Positions 45,704 to 59,924 of a stretch of DNA of 64,000 nucleotides are shown here, piece after piece; positions within the stretch are counted from its first letter, which is position 1, and each line of letters begins with the position of its first letter. The stretch lies in contig JAANBB010000005.1 in assembly GCA_014621425.1 (NCBI GenBank), positions 186,001-250,000 of the forward strand, written 5' to 3'. The DNA comes from Cylindrodendrum hubeiense. Its lineage: Eukaryota > Ascomycota > Sordariomycetes > Hypocreales > Nectriaceae. The notes beneath the pieces are model-generated. The model was given only the letters and a program-made list of their open reading frames with translations, was not told the DNA's origin and made no database searches. A program made the position numbers and the translations under genes.

Positions 45704-46491
45704 CTCCCCACACTCAACCCGCGCTGTACCCTGTTAACACACCACACTGCCATCTTTCTATACCTGTCAGTATCCCCAGAGTCATATGCATGCTATTTCA
45801 TCTTGGCAACCTCGACACCATTCGTGCTAACAGCTTTCACTATTCCTAAATGGACTTGTGGTTCAGTCCTCACTCTCGGACTGGAATACACTGACGGTTC
45901 GTGAGTCGTCGGATAAATAAAGGAGGCCGGGTTCATACAATCCTCTGGCAAATCAATATCTTAGTTTTAGCCAGAGGGAGTGTGATATCGTGACAAAACC
46001 CCTCACAGGGAAAGGAGGGGCTCGAGGCATCCTAGATCAATTCAATCATCAGATTCTGGATCCACCTTCATTGAACACTAAGACCCCTGATCGAAAACTC
46101 CGCGCATGATCTAACACCATAATTAATTGTCATTGTGCCGGGGAAAGAAGGCCGTGGGGAAACAGCGGGGACGAATGGGGAGCTGCCTGGTCCGCGTGTT
46201 AGTAGACCAATATTAGGGTGATCACGAGCCACATTTTAAAAATCCGCGGGGAGAATAGTGTACAGGCACATGTGATCTCGTGAATTGGATACGAATACAG
46301 GGTGTCAATATGCAACTAGTTCGTAGTCCCTGTATGCTGACATGTCCCTCGCCTGAGAAATAGTGCCAACCCCCAATAATGGGGAGCGGTTCAGGCTGAA
46401 GTCATCATGAGGTGCCAAGGAGCCTTCCCCAAATTGCTCATTGCAGCATTAAACCCAGTCCGTATAACCCGAGGGTAGAGCTGATCTCATT

Positions 46492-46499
46492 TATATAAA
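46492..46499 (+). promoter_or_regulatory. TATA box of the saponin-hydrolase-like gene
   Basis: TATATAAA about 110 bases before the ATG at 46610. Confidence 0.5.
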
Positions 46500-46609
46500 G
46501 CCAGTGCTATCTCTACCATCTCTCGTAGAACAGCTCAGCCAGGACAAAACAGTTCCCCGGCCAGCCTCATTACTGCTCATCAATTAATTCTTTCAATCGG
46601 AGCTACAAA

Positions 46610-48547
46610 ATGCGTTCCACTTTCTCTCTTGCCCTAAGGGGCCTACCCATACTTTCTACCATCGCCCACGGTGCGCCGTGGCAGGAGATAGTACCGAGGA
46701 ATCTGTCTACCGGGATCCCCTCCCCCCCTCTGCCTGAGCCAGTTGAGATTACTGAGCTTCCAATGCCCCCCGCAATTCCAAGCGATGCCTCAGAAGGTGC
46801 TTGCACGGCGGAAAACAATCCGAGGGGGACTGGATGTATCGCCCAGGCCCCCGTGCTTATGGGGATCAGTTTCATGCCGGATGGAAATCATGTTGTAACG
46901 CAGATGACCTACGTCGGTGCCCCGGCTGCGCCTGATCCGGCCAGCATCTACACAGGCCAGCAACTGGTCCTCGTCAAGGCCGATGGGACTACCTTTGACA
47001 ACGGGGACACATGGAAATGCATCACTTGTGGCGTCTCGGAAGCCAACTCGGTAGGCCGAGGGGATTACTTTGACTACCCTCAAGCCTTCCGTGACGGGAA
47101 GCGCGTTCTCGCCGGCACAGACATCATCGATTGCGGCGACTTTCAGCTCGCCGACCCGGAATGTACCCCTGAGGAGACTCACATATATCCTCTACGCTTG
47201 AATGTCCAGCCTGATGGTTCCGGCACTGGCGGATCCATGCGCGAGATCCGCCTGAACCCGGACAATGTCCATCTTGGCTGGAGTCATATCGATTGGACGT
47301 CAGCGTCTATCGGCCAGCAGGTGTACACCGGTCGCCTGGTCTTCAACCCATCTCCCGAGACTGGTCTCCCCTTGGCGCCACGGTACGACCTGACAAACGT
47401 CAACCTGCTGATCGATCCAAGTGGCAGGTCGTCCAAGGTCTTTGAAGACGGCCACCTCTCATTCGACTTCGGTGCTATTGAAGTTGGTGAGGGTAGGGGC
47501 TTCAGTGGGGATGGTATGGAGATCACTTATATCGGAGGTGCGTGGGAGTCATGTAATATCGACGTCTTTGCCGTCCATTTGACAACAGGGAAGATCAGGC
47601 GGCTCACTGCCCACCCTGAGTACGTTGATCCAGTTGACATCTCACCCGACAATCAATGGCATGTTGTTGAGGACACACGGGGAACTGGTCGTCAGATGTT
47701 CATTGCCGGCATGCGTGGTATTCCTCCCATCGTCGATATCCTGACTACAGCGGCAGTCTCCTCGACGCGGAACAATGGACAAAGACGCTTCTTTCAACCT
47801 TGGCTCATTGACCGCTACGGAGACCGCGGTTCGTATTTCGGCCAGGAGCTAAACCAGGCGAGTACCGGTACCCCCGGATCAGGAGCCTTCGATGATCCCG
47901 AGTGGAACGCCAGAGCCGACCCGAAATGGTCTCTAGACGGTACGCGCATCGTGTACTATCAGCGTCTGACGGTGTCGCCGGAGTGCGGCGGCGTTAACCC
48001 ATTACCATGCTACCCATCAACTGCTGAAGACGGACGTATCGACCGTATCATGGTTGCCAATCTGACGAGTCGATCCCCGCAGCCGCCACCGGTTGTTGCG
48101 CCAATTCCTGATGTCATTCCATGGGCACAGCTATACGAGCCTGGCCAGGAAATTCCAACCTCGGCGTCTATACCTGCGGGAAACTTCACATTAGCGGGCA
48201 CCGAGCGCGGTTTTGCAGAGGTTTTCTTGATCCAAGACGACGTCACATCAGAAATCGTAACGGTATCTGTGAATTACACCAACTACTCCGATGACGGGCT
48301 TAGTTTCCTGAATGGATATGAAAGTGTCACGGCTGTTCCTAAGCCCTCTGGCTCTAGTTCTAGTCTAAGCGTGCTTCTTTGGTCATCTGATATTGTCCAG
48401 ACTGGGGCAGTAAATGGTATCAAGAAGACCAGCCCTGACGGGTTTCTCTTATCGATCGACGTACAAACTAACATTTTCAACGCGACTGGGACATTGACGA
48501 CTACGATCGACGGAGTAAGCTACTATCAGCCCGCCAACGACACCTGA
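46610..48547 (+). CDS. saponin hydrolase-like secreted beta-propeller protein
   Basis: Intron-free, 645 residues. The N-terminus is a signal peptide (to about AHGAPW). The body is a WD40/TolB-like propeller with the blocks CITCGVSE, DYPQAFRDGKRVLAGT, ECTPEETHIYPLRLN, HPEYVDPVDISPDNQWHVVE and RNNGQRRFFQPWLIDRYGDR. These match my memory of the fungal soyasaponin/saponin hydrolase family, which releases the intact sugar chain from the triterpene at C-3. Paired Cys and many N-glycosylation sequons fit secretion. The next genes are a Zn2Cys6 regulator, a GH43 enzyme and a sugar transporter, a sensible set for using plant glycosides. The family can also contain proteins of untested activity, so saponin as substrate is inference. 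Confidence 0.85.
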   Translation: MRSTFSLALRGLPILSTIAHGAPWQEIVPRNLSTGIPSPPLPEPVEITELPMPPAIPSDASEGACTAENNPRGTGCIAQAPVLMGISFMPDGNHVVTQMTYVGAPAAPDPASIYTGQQLVLVKADGTTFDNGDTWKCITCGVSEANSVGRGDYFDYPQAFRDGKRVLAGTDIIDCGDFQLADPECTPEETHIYPLRLNVQPDGSGTGGSMREIRLNPDNVHLGWSHIDWTSASIGQQVYTGRLVFNPSPETGLPLAPRYDLTNVNLLIDPSGRSSKVFEDGHLSFDFGAIEVGEGRGFSGDGMEITYIGGAWESCNIDVFAVHLTTGKIRRLTAHPEYVDPVDISPDNQWHVVEDTRGTGRQMFIAGMRGIPPIVDILTTAAVSSTRNNGQRRFFQPWLIDRYGDRGSYFGQELNQASTGTPGSGAFDDPEWNARADPKWSLDGTRIVYYQRLTVSPECGGVNPLPCYPSTAEDGRIDRIMVANLTSRSPQPPPVVAPIPDVIPWAQLYEPGQEIPTSASIPAGNFTLAGTERGFAEVFLIQDDVTSEIVTVSVNYTNYSDDGLSFLNGYESVTAVPKPSGSSSSLSVLLWSSDIVQTGAVNGIKKTSPDGFLLSIDVQTNIFNATGTLTTTIDGVSYYQPANDT

Positions 48548-49108
48548 GCGGAGCCGACAAGATGCGCGCCGGTCGTCTGGATGTCCAGCAAGCAAGATAT
48601 GAGAAGAGCTATGGTGGGACAGGATCAATGTATTGCCAATAGGAAGGCTCGGATGGTATTATCATGCTTTCGGTCAATGGAAGAAGCTGTATCAAGTCGT
48701 TCAGATATGTTCCTGCCAAACGCCTTAGATTAATGACCACAGATCCAATGCATTTGTCCTTAATCTTGTCAATGCTTCTTTGCTGTTTCCGTATTGGCGC
48801 CTAGATCTCATTAGCACCTGCAGTCTATCTACTTCACGCAAGTAATTCCATGTAGTTGCCATTATGACTGAAGAGTTGCTCCAATAGGACTACTAATGGG
48901 GAATCCTATTGCTGGCAACGGTATGGCGATGAATTTCGTAATGGCCATGTTGTCACCAGTACGATCCATCACCTCTTAAAGTGGACAGTTAAAAAGGTGA
49001 TGATTTGACTACATTGTCATGGACAAAATATCGGATCAATTAGGATTGGTATGTCAATAAACTGATTGAAATGCATTGAAGCTTCGCAAGCTAATTATCA
49101 TATGAAGG
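48548..49108. other. intergenic between convergent genes
   Basis: About 560 bases of 3' flanks; no gene seen. Confidence 0.5.
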
Positions 49109-50912
49109 TCAAAGCTGTGGCTCCCGACTAAGTGTTTCTGATGCCTTGGAATCTAAGCTTGCGAGTAAATCCAGGAGTTGCCTAAAAAAGCAATTCACAC
49201 GGGCTCGGATAGGTTCGTTATCGATGGTTTGAAGCATCCCAAGCGTAATACTTCCGACTAAGCGAATCCTTTCAACCTATGTCACTAGTCAGCTACCAAA
49301 ATATTAACATATAAGTTGCGTGTTACCGAGAACTTACACTAGGTTCTCCTTTTACCTGATGGTAGATAAAAGGGATATCATTCATTGTCTGAACAAAACT
49401 TTGGATGATCTCAAGTTTCCTCATCGCTAACGAGAGAGGCACGTCATGTAGCCCCATGATACTCCAAAGCTTATAGTCGATACATCTCTGAAGAATCAAG
49501 AGTCTAACACAATGGAAAGTCATCATAATTGTGCATCTCTGTTGCCAAAAGGATTGCCTTTGAAATACTGGAGCGTCATCATTCGGCGCGGCCACGAGAT
49601 TTGAAACCTCCAACCAGGAGGGGAGGTTATCGATGATGCTAACAAATTCAGGGTATTCTCGGCTCATGCGGACTGTACAGCTTTCTCTATCGGCTCCCAT
49701 TTTGCCATATGCCTTCATATCTAAGATGAGCTCGGATGCGGTTGACCAGAGACGTGGCATCAATTGAAACCCAGTCATAAGTCGTTCTTCAAACAGCTCG
49801 CGATACCGAGGCAAACTGGCGTCGAGAAGATGTATAAAGGGCTCTCCCTGCGGGTGGAGGGTGAGATCCCCATTGAATAAATACTCGTGAAGGATGCAGG
49901 GCCGAGTGTCCGTACTAGCAGCAGACTTGTCTGACAGATACAAAACCCAGAAGTTCAACCGAAGAAGCTGAGATTCGATACGATCCTCTCGGATAACGGA
50001 CTCTTCCAGATGCAGCTGGAGTGACTGGGCGATGAGGGTGGCCTGTCCTAGCACACTGAACGCGGCGCCAGTCTTCCCCAACGAAGACTGATATGCGGTG
50101 GAGAGAAGGATCCTGATAGTGAGGGAACTGGAATTTGGATACTCAAAGTCGTACTCCTCGTAAATATGCAGCATGTCTCGTGATGCGCGTAGGAATGGGC
50201 CAGATATCACTGAGCCGTATGCGAGAAGAGACCCTGGTACCACGGATGATACGGAGGCACACAGGCCAGCGAGTAGAGCAAAGGCCCTCATGCGTGCCGC
50301 TGTTTGGTGCTCATCGTGTAAGCTGAACAGTGTCACCAAAGCAGCGGTGTCGGAAAACAGTGTCAAGGCATCGTCTCGGACTGTGGCCTCGTGCACTATG
50401 GGGGAGGAGGGGAAGGTGTACTGCATGTAGAGATCGATGCAGTGGTTGACGATATCTCTCACTGGTATGAGTGGCACAGCGGTGCTAATGGACGAAAGCA
50501 AAGCAGCCCATACTGCATGAGCCGCCTCCGCCGTAAGCCTGGTCTGAGACGACGTCGACACAGCGTCAAGCGTAATGGTGGCAGAGCCTTGCCATGTCGG
50601 TGGCGAACTAAAATCCGCCCGTGACTCCTGATCACTGTCAAGGGAGGCAGCACTGACTTCTGTCTGCGTAGCGGCTACTGTGGCCAAACGACGTTGCAGA
50701 CCTTCTGCTGACCTCGGAGGGGATCCGTGCCGCCGAGACTGCTGGGCATTGGTGTGAGACCTCGGCCCACGCCTCTTCTGAATAACCGTGTACTCACAAA
50801 CAAGGCTGGACATGCGACAATTTGCACAGGAGTCTGTTGAGTCGCACTTGACCTTCCTTCTCTTGCATTCGTCGCATGCTCGGCTCGATATGGTTGATCG
50901 CATGGGCGGCAT
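49109..50912 (-). CDS. Zn2Cys6 transcription factor
   Basis: About 580 residues from exons 50912-49338 and 49276-49109, joined by a 61-base intron in phase 0; without the second exon the frame would end at an artificial stop just after the donor. The zinc cluster ACDECKRRKVKCDSTDSCAN with the remaining Cys in CRMSSLVCEY lies at residues 12-39, followed by a basic KRRGPRS linker. The body has a fungal-specific regulator-like helical domain (IRILLSTAYQSSLGKTGAAF and LQLHLEESVIREDRIESQLL) in the style of XlnR/AmyR-type sugar regulators. It lies between the saponin-hydrolase-like gene and the GH43 gene, so it is the likely local regulator. Confidence 0.92.
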
Positions 50913-53687
<2,775 letters not shown>

Positions 53688-54356
53688 ATAACTATTTTAG
53701 GTCATGTAGGTGATTGAACAGGGGGGATATAGGATGGGATGTGTAACATACCTAAATGCTGAAATTGATGTAGGGTAAGCTCTCGAGTTCTTTCTACGAA
53801 ATAGCAGCTCCCTGGCCTTGAATACATCTATATTCCTTCAATCTGATCACTTACTATTTCAACACCTGTCATCGGACGTACACCTACTGTTCTAGGTGAC
53901 CCCTTATATAGGCTGGTAACACAATACACTACCATGATATATGTTCTGTGTTGCTAACTCAGGCATTGGTTGGACTAAAACAGTACCAACATGACAAATT
54001 ACCAAGGACGATTTGAATGGTGTGTGGTTATCGGTGGTGCCTAAATTAATGCAGAAGGTTTCCTTCCAGACATTAGAGTGGGACAGAGGTATTAGAGGGA
54101 TTGAATACAATTGGAAGCTTAGGTTTAACTGATGCACCCAATGAATTCAGTACCGAACGACCCTATGATTCAAATTATGGAAAGGACTAGCTAAGAAGTT
54201 CCTCCAGGGTTATCACGTCTGATCAACTCGCTGCTAATATCGTGTCTCAGCACATCCGATGTATTTCTGTCTGGGGTTTGTGATCTTGAAAATTCGAGTG
54301 GCACAACCAAAGCCACACCAAAACCTAGCCAGCATCTGATGACATGAGAGACTGTT
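53688..54356. other. intergenic between convergent genes
   Basis: About 670 bases of 3' flanks with no gene seen. Confidence 0.5.
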
Positions 54357-56209
54357 CTAGACCCCCTGCGTAGTACCCCGCATATTCAAATCCTTCTCTC
54401 CAGCATTCATCGTGTTCATGATTGTTTGAGCAGTCTTCGGCTCCAAACTCTTCTTGACCGGGTTAGGGGCCAAGAACACTTCCTCGAGTTCCTCAAGTGT
54501 GCGACCGCGGGTTTCAGGCCAAAAGAAGTAAATCACAACCAATTCCATAAGATCCCATCCCACAAATACAAGGTAGAGATAGTACTTGATGGCCGCGAAT
54601 GCTGGCGACGATGAGTAGGTAATGACTGTTGAACAGACAGCAGTAAACAACTGAGCCAAAGATTTTCCTTTAGCTCTCGTTTCGGTGTCCAGGACTTCGA
54701 CGATGTACATAGGCGAGAGAGGAGCCCATGCCAGATACCAACTCAAGCCGAAGAGGTAGATGAACGCAATGGATGCATTTGCCATGTTTGAGTTATCCGG
54801 GTTCTCGACGGCGTACTTGGAGGTGGGGATAATAATCGCAAAACATCCCACGCAGAAGCTGAGCGTCCCGAGAAGCATTGGCCTTCTTCCAACCTTGTCC
54901 ATGAGCCTGGCGCCAACTAAGTTGGTAAGGAAGGTGAGTACGGTAAAGATGCCGTTCAGCATCAGCTTCTTCTGCTGCGAGGTTATGCCGGCGTTTTCGA
55001 GCATAACTGGCAGGTAGGCGCTGGTGAGAGAGCTGCCTGACCATTGACCAAAAGTAGCCATAGTCACAACACAGAGCAACCGGCGACGGGCAGAGCGAGT
55101 CTTCCAAAGTTTGCTGTAGTCCCACCATCTCTTATCAGACCCTGTGGTTGTGATTTGGCTCTCCATCTCCGCCATCTGCAACTTGACAAGTGGATGTTCG
55201 GGGTTCCCTTCACCGTGATAGCGAATCAAAACTTGTCTCGCTTCGTCATTGCGTCCCTGGGCGATCAGCCATCGCGGGCTTTCGGGTAGGGTCCATACAA
55301 AAGTAAAGAGTATGCCTGCTGGGATCAACTGACACCAGAGAGGGATGCGCCACCCATCTGAGTCTAAATACTGAGCAGCATAGACGACCCAGGTAGCCGT
55401 AATGGAGCCGATGCCTCTGGATTAGATGTTAGTTTCCAAGCGACCGTCATGCGATGTGGACCAAACGTACGCAAGACTAGAGTAGATGCCCATCAGCGTT
55501 CCACGCCAGTATGGATGCGCCATCTCGCCGACATAGACTGGGGCACTAATGTTGCAGAAAGCGACTCCGAAACCAAGGACGTAACGCCCAGCCAGGAACA
55601 TTCCAAGGTGGGTTGACTTCGAGATAATAACAGCCCCGCCTATGATGATGGTTGCTCCGGTGAACATCCCGGCACGTCGACCGAGATAATCATTTGTAGG
55701 TCCCACGAGGGGGAGAGCAGAGATAGATCCTGGTTGAAAGTCAGTCACGAGATTGCTCTTTTGGTTCCAATAAATCCTTACCAATTCCGTAAAGTGCAAA
55801 CACAATCCCTGTGGAAGCAGACGCTGATTTCCTGCAAGAGGTTAGCTGGAAATGTGGCTCGGGCTTTTGGGTCGACAAACATGTGGAAGTAGTGCTGGTA
55901 TGATTCCAAAGCGTTCAGTCCTCTTTGAAGGCATTAGCACATGCTGTAAGTAATAGTTCCCAGATTTCCTCACCCCATGACGGAGCCGTCGTAGCCGTTA
56001 GTGCACGCGCCCAGATAAGCGCAGAACAGGACACCGTAAAGGCGTAACATGCTCATTGTCCATGGCGAAGGCTTATTCTGATCTAGATGTTCAGCTGCCT
56101 GGGCCGCTTCGAGGACAGTGACATGATCAATCTGGTCATGGTCATCGGAGGTGGCAGGCATTTGGGAGGCATGCTCAGCCTGAACACCAATTTCGTTTTT
56201 CGATGGCAT
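54357..56209 (-). CDS. MFS sugar transporter, lactose/maltose-permease-like
   Basis: Sugar porter of about 548 residues in five exons read in phase: 56209-55974, 55922-55881, 55831-55782, 55729-55471 and 55416-54357. The second and third exons are only 42 and 50 bases. Marks: LGACTNGYDGSVMGGLNAL in helix 1, NDYLGRRAG, GRYVLGFGVAF, PVYVGEMAHPYWRG, PESPRWLIAQGR and the C-terminal PETRGRTLEELEEVFLAPNP. The cytosolic N-terminus is acidic. Convergent with the GH43 gene, it probably imports the sugars freed by the secreted hydrolases nearby, or a di/oligosaccharide for the GH43 enzyme. Substrate not determined. Confidence 0.93.
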
Positions 56210-57497
56210 TTAGTGGCGAACTGTTAAGGTGGGAAGAGGTTGAAGAGGCAAATCAAGTGTGTTAAACTGAGAGAAGTAGTGATGAAGGATGGTAACAAGC
56301 AGAGGGACGAAGGGTTTAAGTACGAGTTGTCCGACAACCAGAGAGTGTGGTGTTCTGGAGGCAAATCTCCGATATGCTTTTAACCGTGTTATTCAGCTGC
56401 TCCATACTCAGCCAATTTCCCCAGACTACCGGTATATCCCACCATACCATTGTGGGGTGTCAGAAAAATGGGGTCACTTTCTGAAAACGCGTGGCAGAGT
56501 ACGGATACAATCAGGTGAATACCCAGAGGTTTGTACAGATAATAGCAGAAGCTGATACCTTGCATATTTACAGTTCCGTTTTCAGTTTATATCCAAGTTG
56601 GATGAAATCTCATTCATTGATACTAAAATTTTAGATATTCAACTTAATTAAATCCCCTCACAGCTTATTTAATGTTTGATGTTAAATACTCTAGCTTTTG
56701 TGATTAATGTTGCTTGAAAATACCAGACTTCAGAGACCAGAGCAATATTAGACTGACTCTCATAAGAACTGCCCAATATCTCGCTTGGGAATCTGGAGAA
56801 GAGGGGAAGTTACTTTAGCTCATCGTCGGAGCATTCAGCCATTCCCCGGATCTTCTAGACCCACAGTGCCAGAGCAGCAAAGCCGGGGCAATGGGTATGG
56901 GTGTGCATTTAAGACCTAGTTCGTCTTTTATTTAGCCGTTACCGGCTGTATACTAAATGTGGACCTCTTGACAGCTCGTGAAGTAGGCCTGTTGGGCTGT
57001 CACCAGTCCCTTAGCATCTTCCCAGGGCCACGGAGAAACTATGACCTCCGCGGAGAAAATCGGAAACTCGTTCTGATTGGACGCGGCTTTTATCTCCAAC
57101 TCCACAGGAGACTTTGTGCAGAAAAATGCTATGGAGGCGATAGAGCCCTTGATGATCGACTCGCATGGAAGATCGGTTTAGCACCCCACCACCCTCGCCC
57201 CTCCTTTCCGCGTTTAGGTCTCTATGCCATTCGCCGATCCAAATAGCCAAATGGTCACATTCACAATAGTTTTACCCACATGAACTGTCCACTGTTTTAT
57301 CACGTAACTATGGGACATAGGTTGGAGCCTTGTAGACCAAACCCTGTTTACTCCGCCCGTCGACAACCGAGGTACGACGGTTGCAAGTTTTATAAAGTCG
57401 CAAGGACATTTTTTTTCATGTTGCAAGTTAGTTCTCTACCCTGAATCAATTCATCTCTGACAAAAACGAGTTCAACAAAATTTCCAACGAAGCGTCC
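56210..57497. other. intergenic region
   Basis: About 1.3 kb, AT-rich at 56560-56720, with no supported gene. The right end is the former promoter of the GH1 remnant. Confidence 0.45.
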
Positions 57498-57812
57498 ATG
57501 TTCCAGGCCGAAGAACTCCTGGGTTCTTACAGCAAGCATACTGGACATGATCTGCCAGTCAAAGCGCTCTCACTTCCATCAAACTTCACCTGGGGGGTTG
57601 AAGCAGCTGCATATCGAATCGAAGGCAGGCCTTCCATGACGGCAAAGGCAAGTCAACCTGGGACAGGTACACGCATCTTGAGCAGTCGCAAACGAACGGG
57701 GAGGATGGTGGCGTGGATTGTAAATATAAGCAATACATATCTCGAAAACGCGATCCATTTTCAGGTTCCTTGGACTACTATTGTGCTCTATAGAGGTATT
57801 GTGTCATACTAG
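57498..57812 (+). pseudogene. GH1 beta-glucosidase N-terminal remnant, frameshifted
   Basis: An ATG at 57498 opens a frame whose residues 25-42 (LSLPSNFTWGVEAAAYRIEG region) are the classic GH1 N-terminus. Near 57625 the homology jumps to another frame, which reads FHDGKGKSTWDRYTH and then NGEDGGVDC from 57632, matching the next GH1 block (DGKG-S-WD). So at least one indel has occurred. No later GH1 motifs (NEP, ENG) are found downstream; the HET-domain gene occupies the sequence on the other strand from 57804. This is a truncated, inactivated beta-glucosidase gene that retains roughly the first 75 codons. It bordered the sugar-use cluster to its left. Confidence 0.8.
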
Positions 57813-59924
57813 GATGATGATTTGTAGATCACCTCGGTCTCTCACAGCAGCATATTTTTCTACAATCAGCCGTTCCAGTCCAGCTCTATCTGTGCCTCCT
57901 TCGGTGGACCAAACTCCATGCCCAAATCCAACTCTCTGAAACCCAGGTACATGGGCATATGATGGAATGCGACGTGCCACTGCCTTAACAATGAGGAAAA
58001 ACGGCCCAATCAGTGAGTCAGGGCCCTCGGCTTGACGATGCTCGTCGAGCCAACCTAGAGGTATCAAGAAAAGCTCACTGGTACCCACAGAGAGGTTTGC
58101 TGAATTTCCCTGTTCCGGCGCTCGGTAAGGTTCTGAGTCCCAGGTTGGGCCTATGCGAAAAGTGAGGCCGTCTTCGCAAACCCAGAGAGAGTTGCCGGAA
58201 GGTTTTCGATACGGTCGAAGTTTGAGCGCTTTCAGACAGACCCAGCCACCTGTTACCTTACCGAAAATATTCTCAGGCGACTCAAGCTTCACATGCGCAT
58301 CTTGAACCACCGCAAGCTCATTAATTGAACGGACCCCGGGAGACATATTGTCAATCTGCCCATCCATAGAAGCCCAAGACCACGTTGGAGCCCGATACGT
58401 TTGAGGGCGCACGCCGTTTTCTCTGTAGCTAGGGATCGACCAACAAAGATCACGAATCATATCGTTTCGCCACAGACCAGCTAGATATCGATTACCCGGA
58501 ATCGATACGGAATCTGCTGGGTTGTAGTTTAAACACAACCGAGCTGCTAAGCCGCCTATTGCTGGCAATTTGTCATCAAGCATTGTAAGTTTTCGCCCTG
58601 AGTACGATGTAACCATTCGACGCCAATTATCATGGCGCTGTTCATTTGTAAGACTCGTCGAGCAATGAGTCCAAAACAACCCGGGCGGATAAAGAGATGC
58701 AGCGAGGGAAGCCTTATCCTCCATAACAAAACCATCTTCACACTCAAAGCAGACCTTCGTATGGCAGAAATGCAAGGTCCGTGGGGACAAATAGCGCTCT
58801 TGCAAGGCCCAGCCGCGACTCGTCAAAGGCTCGTCTTCTAAATGGATAGCTTTGGTCTGATCCCCAACGAACTTGAGCGGAACGGAGAAAGCTAAAGCCT
58901 CATTATAGACCCCATTCCTATAGAATGGGACTGGAATATATGACGGTGCCAGCCGCTTGCCTAGAAACCCCTCTTGGCTATTGGAAGCCCGGCTTGCCGC
59001 AATAGTGAGATATGAATTGCCGTAGATGTTGCACATCCGTCCAGATTGTCTTTCCCAATCAGTGGGGTCATTTTGAATAATGCAGAGACTGTCAATCGAT
59101 AGATACGGTATTCCAAGTTGATTGGTCAACCATATAGCATCTTGGAATGTTTGTGGAAGGTTGCAAACCTTGATTCCATTTCGCAACATTTCAATGCTAT
59201 CCTTAGTCAGGGTAATCGTCTGTGTAGAGCCCCAACAATAGCTGAGAGTTGTATACTGTCCGTTCGTGTTATTGGGCTCATTGAGAATGACTTCTTGTCC
59301 ATGGTTTATGATTTTCAGCACTCTCGTTGGTAGTAAGGCAGATCCCAGTTTTCCCAGTTTGGCATGTTCATGGTGCTTTACGCACTGATGTACCCATTCT
59401 TTGATCTTTTTGAGGGCCAGAGGCGAACGGGGTGATGGCTGAACTACCCGGCCATCGATCATATTGGCGAGCTGACTCCCTGTGACTGGAATAAGCTAAG
59501 TTGACCATGAGTCGAGGTAATATGACTAACCTCCCTCGACACAGAAGTCGAAAACCGCCATAAGCTCACAAACAAGGTGCGGGGTCGTTCTGTTGTTATC
59601 AAAGGCAACGATTTCAAACCCATCAGAACCCTCTCGACCTCCGATCCAAAATTCATGGTTAGATTGCAGTACTGGGTTCTTGCTGAAAACGGTTTCGACG
59701 TTGTTCTGAACCAAACGGCAGACATCGCATGATTTGGCACTAGCAAACAACGAGGTGAGAGTTTCATGGTACGGTATGAACGCATTCCTGAAGGTGTGAA
59801 GATCAACGTCCTGGGCGAGGTAATACCATAAATTAGGAGCCTCGCACAGTCGTAAAAACGGCTTGACACCAGTCGGTGAAATGGTGGCAAAGTCAAGTCT
59901 GAGACAAATCTCGCAAAGGGCCAT
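57804..59924 (-). CDS. HET-domain (heterokaryon incompatibility) protein
   Basis: About 691 residues from exons 59924-59531 and 59485-57804, joined in phase (the frame extends to 59933 only through TTG). The N-terminal 140 residues hold Cys pairs (CEICLRLDF, CDVCRLVQ) of unknown function. The HET domain follows: YTTLSYCWGSTQTITLTKDS, LPQTFQDAIWLTNQLGIPYL, SLCIIQNDPTDWERQSGRMC and IYGNSYLTIAAS, then the SRGWALQERYLSPRTLHFC block. HET proteins trigger cell death when unlike strains fuse. Some trigger on foreign microbes. There is no NLR partner in the window, so its trigger is unknown. The gene overlaps the remnant GH1 frame by a few bases. Confidence 0.95.

Larger units (their letters stand above)
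43959..46609. other. long intergenic region
   Basis: About 2.65 kb with no supported gene. A 140-codon plus frame at 44897-45319 has a low-complexity Asn/Gly end and no motif; a mirrored minus frame overlaps it. A short minisatellite lies at 45659. The right end is the saponin-hydrolase-like promoter. Confidence 0.4.
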
